37,006 nucleotides of DNA. Source: Chromera velia (lineage: Eukaryota; Sar; Chromeraceae). The stretch is from contig JAHBMJ010001605.1 of the NCBI GenBank assembly GCA_018398765.1, positions 75,001 to 112,006 on the forward strand, read 5' to 3'. Below, in pieces: positions 1 to 11,700 of this stretch (position 1 is its first letter; each line of letters opens with the position of its first letter). Both the position numbers and the translations under genes were made by a program. A model generated the notes under the pieces. The model was not told the origin of the DNA and searched no databases. It worked only from the letters and a program-made list of their open reading frames with translations.

Positions 1-148
1 ATCAAGAAGGGACAGCAAAGAAGACGAGATGAGAGGAGACGTCACACAGCACGTATGACGCTCAAGGGATACCTTTGAGAAAAGAAACGAAAAGAAAAAA
101 GGCCACACACTTTATCGGGAGCCTCAGGGCTCGAGGAGCATATTTGTT

Positions 149-151
<3 letters not shown>

Positions 152-230
<79 letters not shown>

Positions 231-299
231 TATGTGTGTGTGTACGTGTGTATCTGTCTGTCTGTCTGTCTGTCTATCTGTTTACCCCCCCCCCCCCCC
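152..299. repeat. Compound microsatellite (TC)n-(TG)n-(TGTC)n-poly(C)
   Basis: A run of TC dinucleotides passes into TG dinucleotides, then TGTC/TATC tetranucleotides and a run of about 15 C. Reading frames on both strands here are open only because of the simple repeat and are not genes. Confidence 0.95.
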
Positions 300-1231
300 T
301 TCTCAAGCTGATTCAAGAAGCATTTCGAGGTCATACCTAGATGGGGAGACCCTTGGGCCCCGGGAGTCTTCATTACCCCTCCAGCATCATTTTCCGGGGA
401 GAGTTCGACACCAGCGGAATGCTACTAGGTGTCCTCAGGTACCGTAACGCCAGGCTAACGGACAAACCTTCTTCCATCCTTGGATAAACACTACAGAGGC
501 TACTTACCAGACCGTGGTGTACCAAAATAGAACGTTGTACCGGGGGACAATCGTTGGAGGTTCAATGGAGGAGAAATCTCTGGTAAAGGCACAGCACACT
601 ACACCGATGGAAATATTCGCTAAAGGCGCTTCTTTCAGGGGCTGAAAGAAAAGGCAGGAAAGTTTCAACAGCATGGGGGGGCATGGAAGAGATACTAGAA
701 AAACGATATAATGGTGCAGGAGTGGTAAAAACGGCTAGAAAAAACGTTAAATGCTGAGCTCTGGCTTCTAGGCAACTGAAGATTATGCAAGTGATTATGC
801 CTAATGATGATGATAATATGAGTGGTTAAAGCCTAGACGGTTAGTCTCCGGGTTCTATAGTCCGGGTTAGACCGAAGCCTATAAGTCACTGACACTAGCA
901 CTAACACACTGTCAGGATTATAAACAACTAAGTATGTTTACATGAATTTGTCATGAAACTACATGAGACTGTGACTTCGAAATATGAAGATCATACCTAC
1001 TATAGTGTAGAACTTAGTTTTTGTTATTCCTTTTAAACAGAAGAATAGATTTTTTTAGATATAAAAACTTTTGGTTCTGAAACGATCTTAAAACACGCCA
1101 GAACACCATATAGAGAACATATTATTATTTAAATTCATATTTTATGCATGGTTACAAATTTAAGCTAGCACATAAGTTTAGTACAAAGGGTTGTCCTCGG
1201 GGTTACCATGAGGGGAGGCCTCTTGTAGCGT
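300..1231. other. Intergenic DNA, no gene seen
   Basis: No reading frame of note, no RNA gene and no clear repeat. Composition becomes AT-rich after about 780 toward the fold-back element. It could hold the untranslated end of a gene outside the window, but nothing shows this. Confidence 0.6.
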
Positions 1232-1871
1232 GTACCCTGCAAAGACCTAGGAATTTAGACAGGAATTTAAAGGAATTTAGACAGGATTTTAGAGGAATTT
1301 AAAGGAATTTAGACAGGTATCTAAAGGAATTTAGAGGCTAATTAGAGCTGTAAATTCCTAAACTTTAGAGGTTAATTTCTTATGAACTATGATGAGTTAG
1401 AAGTTAGAACTTGATATTAATGGTGCTTATAGAACTAGGCTCCGCACTACATTAAAAAAAAAAAAGATCGGAAAAACTTTTTTTTAATGCATTTTTTTTT
1501 TTAATCATGACAGTCAACAGACAAACAACTGTTGTTCAAGTGTTGCAAGAGTGTTACATAGGGTGTTGCACAAAAAATATGTATGTTTTGGTTGATAAAT
1601 AATAATAAAAAAAAAGATCGGAAACTTTCTTTTTTTTTTTTTTTTCTTTTTTTATTCATGGAGTGCAGAGCCTAGTTATAGAACTATATTAGGTCTATAA
1701 GTACCATTAATATCAAGTTCTAACTCATTACAGTTCATAAGAAATTGACATCCAAAATTTGTTAAATTCCTCTAAATTCTTGTCTTTAAATTCCTTTAAA
1801 TTCCTATAGAGCTAAATTCCTATCTAAATTCCTCTGAATTCCTGTCCAAATTCCTAAGTCTTTGCAGGGTA
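1232..1871. mobile_element. Fold-back DNA element with long inverted arms
   Basis: The left end (1232, TACCCTGCAAAGAC) and the inverted right end (1858-1871) match, and the match runs inward for about 215 bases per arm (about 1232-1450 and 1655-1871) with scattered changes. The outer part of each arm is a tandem array of AGGAATTTA(GAC/A) units of 10 and 12 bases. The inner part is unique sequence around a shared TTGATATTAATGGT. The centre is A- and T-rich. No transposase is present, so this is a non-autonomous fold-back or MITE-type DNA element. The superfamily is not clear, and I could not fix a target-site duplication. Confidence 0.8.
1435..1675. mobile_element. Inner MITE-like unit of the fold-back element
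   Basis: CTAGGCTCCGCACT at 1435-1448 and its near-perfect inverse at 1662-1675 bound a core with long A and T runs, a CAGTCAACAG motif and GTTGTTCAAGTGTTG. The same core recurs at about 27881-28098, and the same right end at 31354-31367. It therefore behaves as a separate repeat unit, either nested in the fold-back arms or forming their natural centre. Confidence 0.65.
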
Positions 1872-2610
1872 TAGCTAGGTACTTCCCGTGGAAGCTGCAC
1901 GATGGTATACGTCAGACGTTCGACATTAGAGTAGTCTGGGTAAGAGATTCTAGAGCTCGGAGACTAATCCCGGGGTTAATCTTCCAGACATAAATCCTAA
2001 TCAATCCCAATCTCAACTCTAACACTAACTGCCAGTGGTATATATAAACCAAGGCGCATAAAATTACAATTGTTCCAGTAACAAATTTTTGACTAGATTT
2101 TTAAACTATTTGGAGCTCAGGCTGAACCTCCGTCAGTACCTGTTAAATGATACATGTACCATGCGCTTCTACTACAGCGCTTCTAAAGCGCGACGCTTAG
2201 CGCGTAGCTTGAAAGAAAATCAATTAAAATTAAATAAATGGATTTAAGTGAAGAGTTTCAGCCAGCGAAAGCAGATGACACGTTTGGTTTGCTTTCATAG
2301 AATAGTGGTTAGAGCATAACACTAACAAGCAAACTAGCCCAAGAGGTTGAGATCAGTAGCGATCAGCTACCAACATAGTCAGAGCTGTGAAATTTTCATT
2401 TTCACTACTGTGTTTGACTCATCTGAGAGAGAAAACAGTCGGGAGTCGCTCTCGGGCAAGAAAGAGATCGATCGCCGCTGGCGACCGTAGAAAGGGAAAG
2501 AAAGGAGGATTATTGAAGAAAGACCGAAACCGCGTATTATCATACCATGGCAACAAGATGGAGGAACACTGAGCACAGCCTCTTTCAAATGAATAAAGTC
2601 ATACATTCCG
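1872..2610. other. Intergenic DNA downstream of the BRE1-like gene
   Basis: No convincing reading frame. The stretch 2160-2215 holds several AGCGC/GCGCT inverted motifs. A degenerate tRNA-like patch lies at about 2293-2358 and is listed separately. The last bases before 2611 should be the 3' untranslated region of the minus-strand gene. Confidence 0.5.
2293..2358 (+). other. Degenerate tRNA-like patch (possible SINE or tRNA relic)
   Basis: TAGTGGTTAGAGCA resembles the D-arm/A-box of eukaryotic tRNAs. GAGGTTGAGATCA about 40 bases later resembles a decayed T-arm/B-box (GGTTCGANNC). The spacing fits a tRNA. I cannot fold good acceptor or anticodon stems, so this is not a working tRNA. It may be a chance match or the head of a tRNA-derived SINE. 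Confidence 0.25.
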
Positions 2611-3462
2611 TTAGGCTCCCTTCAACCTCATGTGGAAGAATTCTGTGGGAATCCAATCACGCCCCCCTTCCCCTTCCCCGCCCCCATTCGTGACCACTTC
2701 ACTCAGGCCTGCAGATTCAGAGGGTGGACGTCCCTCGCCAACCACGCCTTCTCTGCACAGACGGTGAATGGGCAGGAACATGGAAAGAGAGGTAAGCACA
2801 AACTTGTGGGTAGAACAAAAAAGAAAGCAGGTACACAAAGACAGGATGATGCAGACCAATCAAAATCAAGAAAAGAAAGCAGGTACGGAAAGAAGCCACT
2901 TGGCCAAATGGATCAACCAGCACAAGAAGAGCCGTCGAGGATAATTTCAAAAAGCAAAAGGGGAAACAAAAACGCACGGACACTCAGCCGATAGGACAAA
3001 AAGGCAGAAACACCCACAAAGCCCGGGAAGCGACATGCAAGGAAGAGAGAAAGGCACAGAGAGACTGGAATGACCGCAGGGAAGGGTAGGGAAGCACGGA
3101 AAGAAAGACAGACTGACTGCACATTCCACATTTTCTGTCCCGGTTTTTTTCTTGCTTGTCGAGACACTCTGCAAGGTCATACACCCATCCATATTGCATC
3201 TTTTTTTTTCATGAGAAACAAAGCTGGGAACACTCCTACGCAATGTGCTCAAAATTCTGCTTGGCTCATTTTTCCCCCCATCGTGCACGGGACTCGGTCT
3301 TTATGCCACGGCAAGACACTGACGAATACCGAACGGCAGACACGTAGAACCAAGGAGATGATGAAAGACACAGAAAGAGAGGAAGAGAGTGCGCCGGCAC
3401 ATTCAAATGCTTTCGTACATCTCTGCTTGCTCTGTTTTTCTCCCTCGCCACACGTGTGTGTA

Positions 3463-3494
<32 letters not shown>

Positions 3495-3748
3495 CATAAT
3501 ATGTATATATACGTGTGTGTGTGTGTGTGATGTCTTTCGTCATCCTCCCCTTTTTCTTCATTGCAAAGCCAACCGAAGGAAAGGAAACCTTTGTGTTCTC
3601 TTTTCCCTCAACAGCTGCCTGTTCGACATTCATTCCTGCACTCACTCATGCACTCAGTAACCAACCAACCGTTGCAGAATGCATGGCCACAGGTCGTGAT
3701 GACTTTGTTCTTGGAATTCTTCTTGCACACAGTACACTTGAGAGCCCC
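2611..3748 (-). other. BRE1: RING finger exons of the BRE1-like protein
   Basis: Exons 3748-3670, 3168-3118 and 2642-2611 join in phase. They give CTVC, then CGHAFC-NEC, then RKCGMC: the full C-X2-C, C-X-H-X2-C-X2-C, C-X2-C zinc-ligand set at the extreme C-terminus. Only the splice from AACG/GTTGGT (3670) to CAG/AGTGTC (3168) supplies the NEC cysteine. The tail after the last cysteine is short (KFFHMRLKGA, stop). It is the least certain part, since it rests on one 32-base exon. Confidence 0.82.
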
Positions 3749-4336
3749 CTGCGTTAATTCAATCAGACAGAGAGAAAACATGAGGTGGGGACAAAATTTC
3801 TGTAGGCTTTCGAGTTGATGCAACGGGCTTCCAAGCGAGCTCTGAGAGAGACGAGGACTGAGTACGCAAGCAAGAGACAGAAGGAGATGGTGCTTTGAAA
3901 ACTGCAGAAAAAGTAGCAAGCATGGGGCCATGCGACGCCTCACAGAAAGAGACAGTTGGCTTCAGATGCACGTACACACACACGACAGTTCGAGCACAGA
4001 AAAAAAAAAGAATCATGCAGCGAGGAAATGAGGGAGAGAGAACGCTCTTCTCATCTGTGTTCCTCCCGCCACCGTCCTTCATCCATCCACCGACCCATTC
4101 ATCCTCTCACTTACCCAGACAAGACGCAGCTCTTCCTTGAGCTCCTGCATTTCCTTCTTCTCCGCTCCAGAAGGAGAGGCCGAAGCCGATGCCGCACTGC
4201 TTTGACGCTCCAGAGCGGCCTGTACTTTCTGTCGCTGCTTTTCCGTCTCCTCGTGGGCTTCATCCAACGCCGCCCGAAGGCCTGAGGTTTCGGCCTGTAC
4301 ACACACACGCACGCACGCATACACATCACACGCACG

Positions 4337-4376
<40 letters not shown>

Positions 4377-7300
4377 TACACACACAAGTGGGTGAAGGAG
4401 GATGCTCAGAGAAGCACATTGCGGCAGACAGATCCTCAGGAGTTGAAATCAGAAAGCTTTGTATCAGTAGGGAGAGAGAAAGAGCAACCCTCGCAAGTTT
4501 TCTGCTCCCGTGCAACCCAACCCAGGAGGCACAATCGAGAGAGTTGACCTGATAATTCGCCTTGTCCGCGTTCCCCCTGGCGATCGTGTCGTTCAGCTCG
4601 TCCATCATGGCCACCGTATTCTGCAACAGAGACAAGCAGAAAACAATGATGACCTCAGGGAAGAAGAACAAGAGAAGAAGATGGCTACGCGGCAGGAAAA
4701 GACAGCGAAGGCGGCCATAATGCTGTAGGTCTAGGAGAGCTAACTGAGAAGTGGAAACGTTCACACATACGGAGCGTAAAACCCGGTCGTAAGGCAATTA
4801 ATAAAAAAAACGAAACGCAGGCAGGCAGGCAGGCAGAAGGCAGGCAGACAGGTAAGAAGGTGGACTGAGGGAGAGTGAGGCGGGGCAGACCGGTTCTTTC
4901 TCTTCCTTTTCTCTTTTTTTTGCACTCACACGGAAAGTCAGAATAAATGACTGTGTACTCTGACAAGCATACTCACCGACGAAGAGAAAGACGAAGGAAA
5001 CAACGGACAGACAGAAAGACACGAGCAGATAGCCACAGACCGCGCATGTTCTTTGTTGTCACTCCTTCCTTCCTTTTCAGCTCTGAAGACCGAGAACCTC
5101 TATCATTGCTCTCTCCCCCGCGCGCAGAAGCAAACCGCGACTCAGTACACAGACACACATAGACCCCCAGACACAGACAGAAAAGGACAGACCCGCAGAA
5201 AAAGAGGCCATGAGAAAGAAGACAGACAATGTGACGATCGATAGAAGTGTGCGAGAAAGAAAGATGCAAGCCAGATAGATACACCACCTTCTCCAAAATG
5301 AGACACACAGTCCGCAGAGACGCCCGGGTCCCCCCCCCTACCACAGGACGATCCATCCACTCACCCTTAGTTTATCGTGCAGACCGGACACTTCTGTGGA
5401 CTTTTCATCCAGAGTCTTGAGGGCCTCCGTTCTCTGTCTCTCCGCCTGCTGCCTCAAGAGGACCTCCGCAGCTCGGGCCTCTTCAGACACCGTCTGCATT
5501 CATTTAGGCATCGACCCATCTGATCAACTCCAGTCAGCGAGTGAATGGAAAAACGTATGTTTATCTCAGTGCACGGACCGCTGAGCTCACGCAAATCAGA
5601 CTAAGAAGAGTGTTGGCAATGCACAAAGAGGGCGAGAGCAGATGAGGGGAGAGAAGGAGGGAGGGAGGGAGATGAGAACTCGACCGAAGATAAAAAGAGA
5701 AAATGCAGACATGAAGGGAGGAAGGAAAAGGCTACATACATACATTCTATCCACGCACTCAATCAATCAATTCATGCGATCGACTGACGACTCGTTGTGC
5801 AAATTTGCCGAGAGCCCCTGCAACGCCCTGGAGAGTCTTCTGCAGCTGGGCCTGGGCTCTTTCTGCTGCGGCTTCCTGTACCGACGAGAGAAAGCAAATT
5901 GAAGGGCAACGGAGAGAGAGAAAAAACGAATCCCAAATCAGTGACTGTACCCAGGTGAACACACGAAAGAAAACATCTTGTCGATCGGGAGAGAGAAATC
6001 CAGTGAATCCATCGTTTGGGTGGGCCGGGAAGGGATAGGCTGTCAGAGGAACATATCTGGGTGGGTAGACACTCGCACCCACACGCACACAGACGCAGAC
6101 GCGCCCTTACGCACACGCAAATGGACAAAGAGAGTAAGCGAAAGAGAATGACTCGTCAATTCACGACAACGTTGTTGATCAGTCTGCTGATACTTGAATG
6201 ACTTTTTCGAGTCAACGAACTGGCCAAAAAGCAAAATGGCGAGAGAAAAGAGTGCACTGCACAGGCATCCATCCCGTATCCGTCCATCCATCTGTCCGTT
6301 CGTCCTTCCTTCCTGGAAAGTACCGATGGCGGATCATGGCTTCCCTCAAATTCTCACGGAGCAGCAGGAATACCTCCATGCACCCGTCGGCCTCCTCTCC
6401 CTCCACCCTTCAAGCAAACAAACAAACTGACAGCAGACTTGGCGAGGTCCTCCCTCTTTGCGGCCAGGGTCTCCAGCGCCTCTCTTTTCAAAAGAGCCTC
6501 TCGTGCCTGTCGGACGTCGTCTTCCCTGCAGACCCTCATGCACTCACAAAATTAATGCAACAACCAGAAGAAGGCGAACACCCGATCAACAGGCCGTCTC
6601 AGATCAGCTGACTGACTGACTGACTGACTGACTGACACAACAGAGAGACAGAGAGATCGATCGAGCGATCGATAATGTCAGTCAGCTGATCCCGTAAGCC
6701 AAGCAGACGAAGAAAACAGAAGCCTTTTTGATGAGAAACCCGGGCAGGGCAGGCCGACAAATTAAGGTTGACTCGAGCGGGCAATTGAAGGCTTGATCTT
6801 TGCTCGGGAGATTCTACGCAGAGGGGTAACTGTGCAGAGGGAGGGAGAAATTTACGCACAGTTTCTTGATTTTCTCACGAGCGTCCTTTTTGTTCTTGAC
6901 CAACAGCTTCTCTACATTTGTGTACTCTTCGTCGGTGGCAATTTGGCTCTGCAGACACAGAGGCAGGCAGGAAAGGAGAGTGGAGGGCAGGAATTCTCGA
7001 AGGCCGAAGGACGAACAACTTCCTGTTCTTCTGGAGGGGAACTTTCCACCAGCGGCCTGTCAGCCGGTATGTGCTATGTACAAACACTCAATTTCGTCTC
7101 TTCAGCCAGAATTTCACCCACCCACCCACCCACCCAACCCCCTAACCTCCGACCTTCTTGCCAGCTTCGGCCTCTGCCCGGATCATCGCGACTTTGGCTG
7201 ACAGGGACTCCAGATGACTCTCTACAGCCTGCAGGCAGACAGACAGCAAAGCAGACGGAGAAGCACATTCATTCACGGCATGCAGGCAGATGTATCGGGG

Positions 7301-8756
7301 ACGGATGCGGAAACAAAAGTTCAATATTTGAGGCAAGAGAGAGGAAGCGAGCAAGAGAAAGAGGCAAAAGGGAACGGAAAAAGAAAGAAGAGAAATCACG
7401 CATGCATGCACACGAATGATGTTGCATGATCAACGCGGAAGCAAACAAAAAAGAGACAGGAAAGCTGAGTTACAAGCGGTCACAGAAGGGTCATTGCCTC
7501 ACCAGCTACCTGCCTGATTTATTGACTGACTGACTGACTGACTGTTTTCTCCTGAAGAATTTGCCGGGCAAGATTGCGGAGGGTCTCAGCACTGTGTGAC
7601 GTGTTCTCAATGTCCGCGCTTCTTTGTCCGGTGATTTGCTTTAAAGCTTCAAATTTGCCCTTCAGTGTGGAGGCTGCCGACTCCTGTTCCGTCCCTGCTG
7701 TGGTCGAATTTTGGGGGTGCAATTCCTGGTCCAAGTCCGTCGTGTTTGAGCAGAGAATTTCCACGAGGCCGACAACTTCAGGGAAGATGAGAGTCTCCAG
7801 CGGCTCCGAGGACACAATGCCGTAGCTGCCACCTGCGAATACCTCCTTGTGCTTCAACCGCAGCTGCAAACAAGCACAGGAAACCATGAATCAAGCTAGG
7901 AGAGACCAAACTGACTACAAAGTTTTCGTGTGTCAACACCTCGTGTGTTGACGATTGTGATTCAAAAATGCCGTTTATACAGAGGGCTTCCTCGTGTTCG
8001 TATCTCAGCTACCACGATTGATTCAAAATATGCCCGTCAGCGCACCACTCTGCACCGCTGTCCATCAGTCAGAGCGAGCAGCATGTCGAATCGGAGGACG
8101 ATACAACACCATCGGGAAAAGGCGAAAGGGGAGCAAGAAAGCCCTATCTTCATGACTCTCCTTCTCGAATATGTGTTCCTGTTAGCACTTTGACGGAAGG
8201 CCGGTCGGTCGGTCGTTTGATGTGGGGAGACAGGTAGATTGCGAGCAGGATGTTTGAGAGCTTCCTTCTAGGTCGACACGAGGGATCAAAAGTCAGGAGC
8301 ACACACGCGTTCTTACCTGGTCATAGAACTGTGCTGCACCAGGCTGGACCTTCATGTCTGCCAGGAAGCACTCCACCAGTTGTTGGTACTTCTGGAGTCT
8401 CATTCTCATGAACGTGTTCTCACGCCCTCTCGCAGTCTGCGTGCACGGACACACACGCACACGGAAGGAGATCGGTGGAGGTTCAAAAACGAAAAAGAAA
8501 ACGGAGCGACCAATTCTGTACGAGAGATGCAGGCCTCAGAACAGCTCAAGGGAAGGGAAAACCACCGTCCACCTACCCACACACAGGAAATGACTCTCTC
8601 TCATGTGTACAAACACGCAATTTGCAGACACGGGAAGTGGATGAAGATCTGTCAACACGGGAACTAGAAGGTTGAAGACAAGAGAAGAGAAGAGAAGAGA
8701 AGACAGAGAGAAAAAAAGAAAAAAAAGCAGAAAGAAAGAAAGAAAGAAAGAAAGAA

Positions 8757-8791
<35 letters not shown>

Positions 8792-11700
8792 GGCGAATAA
8801 AAAGTGAAGAAGAAATCCTCCCAATCTGATCTGGCCTACCTCGAGTATGCGAAGGTTCTGAATGGCCTGCTGGATCTCCACGCCCTGCAAACAACCAAGC
8901 ACTCGATGGCGCCGTCGCCATGTACACACACGCCCAAGCGTCAGTCCATCCACGCCCTCTGATGTTGGCTCAATCAATGCTCTTCAGAAGTCAGCCATCA
9001 TGCAGAGAGAGGACGATGTACAGAGAGTCCAACCAAAAAACAGACGTGGGCCAAAAAAGCACAAGGAAATATTTCGTGTCTTCTCTCTCTGCCCTGAACA
9101 GGAAAAGGAAGCGGAATGGCATGACAACTGCGTCCTCAAGAAAGACGCGTGAGAGAAAGAACCATCGAGGGAGGGCCAGTGAGTGAGTGGATGTTGAGGT
9201 GGAGACATGCAGCCAGCCGCATTCATTGGCTGTGAGTAAGGCAAGCGGGCTTAGACAGACTCACGCTCTTTTCCCTTGCCTCCTTCAGTTGCTTCTGCAG
9301 TTCCAAAATGCGGGACTCGTCCGCCCTCGCGGCTTCGTCAACAGTCGACACATGCTGCTGCAACGCAGCCACCTGCACCAGTACACAAAGAGAGAGAAAA
9401 AACGCATTATGCAGGCAGGCACACGGGTTCGAGAAGGAATGACAGGGCCTCGTCCTTTTCCTCCTCCACCTTTTGTCCAAACAAACGGCGCCTGCCTGCC
9501 TGCCTGCGCTGTTTCCTTCTTTGTGATCATGGTCGAGAATCAAGCTTCGGCTTTCTCTACTTTCCCCGAACAAATCTGAACCCGCCCCACACAGCTTCGC
9601 CCCCCTCTGCCCAGGCAGGCAGGCCGGAGCGTTACCAACGCGATGCCACAGAACCACCCTCCCACATCCTCCCCCAACATACTCAACCAACGAAGAAAAG
9701 ATTCATCGGACGAACGAAGGAACAGACGGACCCACCCTCTGTTTCATCAGTTCCACAAAGCCCTTCTCCTCGAAGAGCTCATGCTCCAACCTTGACACCC
9801 GAATAGCCCACTGAGCTTGGCCACATCGGTCCAACAGACTCTGCTCTCCTCACACAAGAAAGAAGCGGGAAGGAAGAAAGGAGGAAGCTTCTCACAAAGA
9901 CTTTACCAGCCAGAGACAGGACCATAGAGAGTATGTACGCACTGAGGGCACAATGATAAAAACCAAGAAAGAACAGAACAAGTGGGGGAAAAAAAGACAC
10001 CGGCTCAATTCTTCTTTCTCTGTGATCGCGCAGTGTTGAGGAGTCTCTCTCATCCGGCTGGCTGCGCACAGACTCGACACACAAATTCAAGGTCTGTTTG
10101 TCCTTCCCCTGCAGACCCCATCCCACCCCCCTACCCCCTCACCCACCCTGTCCTCATCGTTATGTCTGAGTTTGATATCCTTCGGGAATGAGGGGGTCGA
10201 AAATACGCGCTGGGACAGTTCAGCGAGTCGCCGCTCAGCATTCTCCTGAAGCCACATCCACACCCAACCAAACAAGCAGACAGGCAGACACACAACCGTG
10301 GAGAAGGCGAATAAAAAGATCTATAACCGCAAGGCTGAAGAATGGAGGGTTCGAAGACAAACAGGACTGGATGCAAATTCGATGGAGGATCACCCGACTA
10401 CTTCGCAATGAAGCTGCAGGTGGTACTGCCTGACTCTCCCGTACAGAATCCGATTGCCATTCGAAAAATCCGCAGAGTTGAAACAAATTTCTTCAGAAAG
10501 GCAGTTAGAAGAGAAAAGGTGGGGGGAGGCACGTGAATTTCTTTCTGACCTTCCGCGTCTCCATCTCGAGAAGGCGCTTCTCCAACTCCATGAAGGTGCC
10601 TGTCTTTCGGACATTCACCTCAAAGGCACCCTGCAGTAACGAAGTCCACGAAGGAGAAAACTTCCGGGAAGAGAAGAAAAGCGAAGCGAAAACATACTAT
10701 CGGAATACGAAAAAGGTCAACACAAGACAAACCGAGTCAGTAAAGTTTTCTGCAAGGCACGCGCAGTCACCTGTGCGGAGACCGAGTGGGGTGCAAGCTC
10801 GCATCATCTTTCAGCAAGAAGCAGATTCTTTCGACATTTTCCTTCTCGCCTCAAACGGAGAAAAGGCACAGTGAAGGAAAAAATTCGACTAACCTCCGTC
10901 AGCTGCTTGTCCATTAGAGTCTTTTGCAGCTCCGCCTTCTCCTTTAGTGTTTCTTTCAAAAACTTCTCTTTCTCCGTCAAGTGACCCTTCACGGTCGCCA
11001 ACTCTTCCCTCAAACCACCCATCTCGGCATCCCTTTCCCTTTCCCTCTGAGCACCTGAGATACCTCTCCATACAATCCCTGCCTCAGCACCGAAAACTGC
11101 CCCGTCGAACATTGGAACATCTCCTCCTCCCCCAAAAAATACAGAAGCACCGTTCGAAACCCCACGCTCGTCTTCACTTCTGCCCGCAGAGCTTTTCCCT
11201 GTCAACCCACTGGTCGCTGCCCAGTCCCCCCCTCCCTTGTGTTGAGGGATGGACCTGGCCTCCGAGACCTGTCGGAACAGCCCGATACCCCTGGGACTTC
11301 CCGAAGGCAGCCTGCCGTCTGGCATGGGGCTGAGCGTCGGAAAGTAACGGTCTCCCATCAAAGCCTGAACAAGCGAATGCAAACCGAGCATTGACAAAAG
11401 AGCGTAGAAACAAGGATTGACTGATTGATTCACTCCACCCATTAACCCCTTCATTCATAGAATCAATGTCGGAATGTTGATGATCGGTCGAGGGCAGCAG
11501 AGTGAAGAGAGAAGACAGTGGAGCACACGAGGGAAATCACCGAAAAGGAAAAAGCCAACAGTCAATTCTGAGAATGATCAAAATCAATTTCTGAGAGTGG
11601 AAATAAGGTGCTTGCCCGTACAACACGATCTGTCCATTCACACATACGGCGAGAGACGCTGTATGACACCTCCATGCCTGATTTGGTTTTTCCTTGCTTC

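Noticed and set aside
62-373. Thr-His/Arg-Glu repeat frames at the left edge
   Set aside because: Simple TC/TG/TGTC repeats read in several frames at once.
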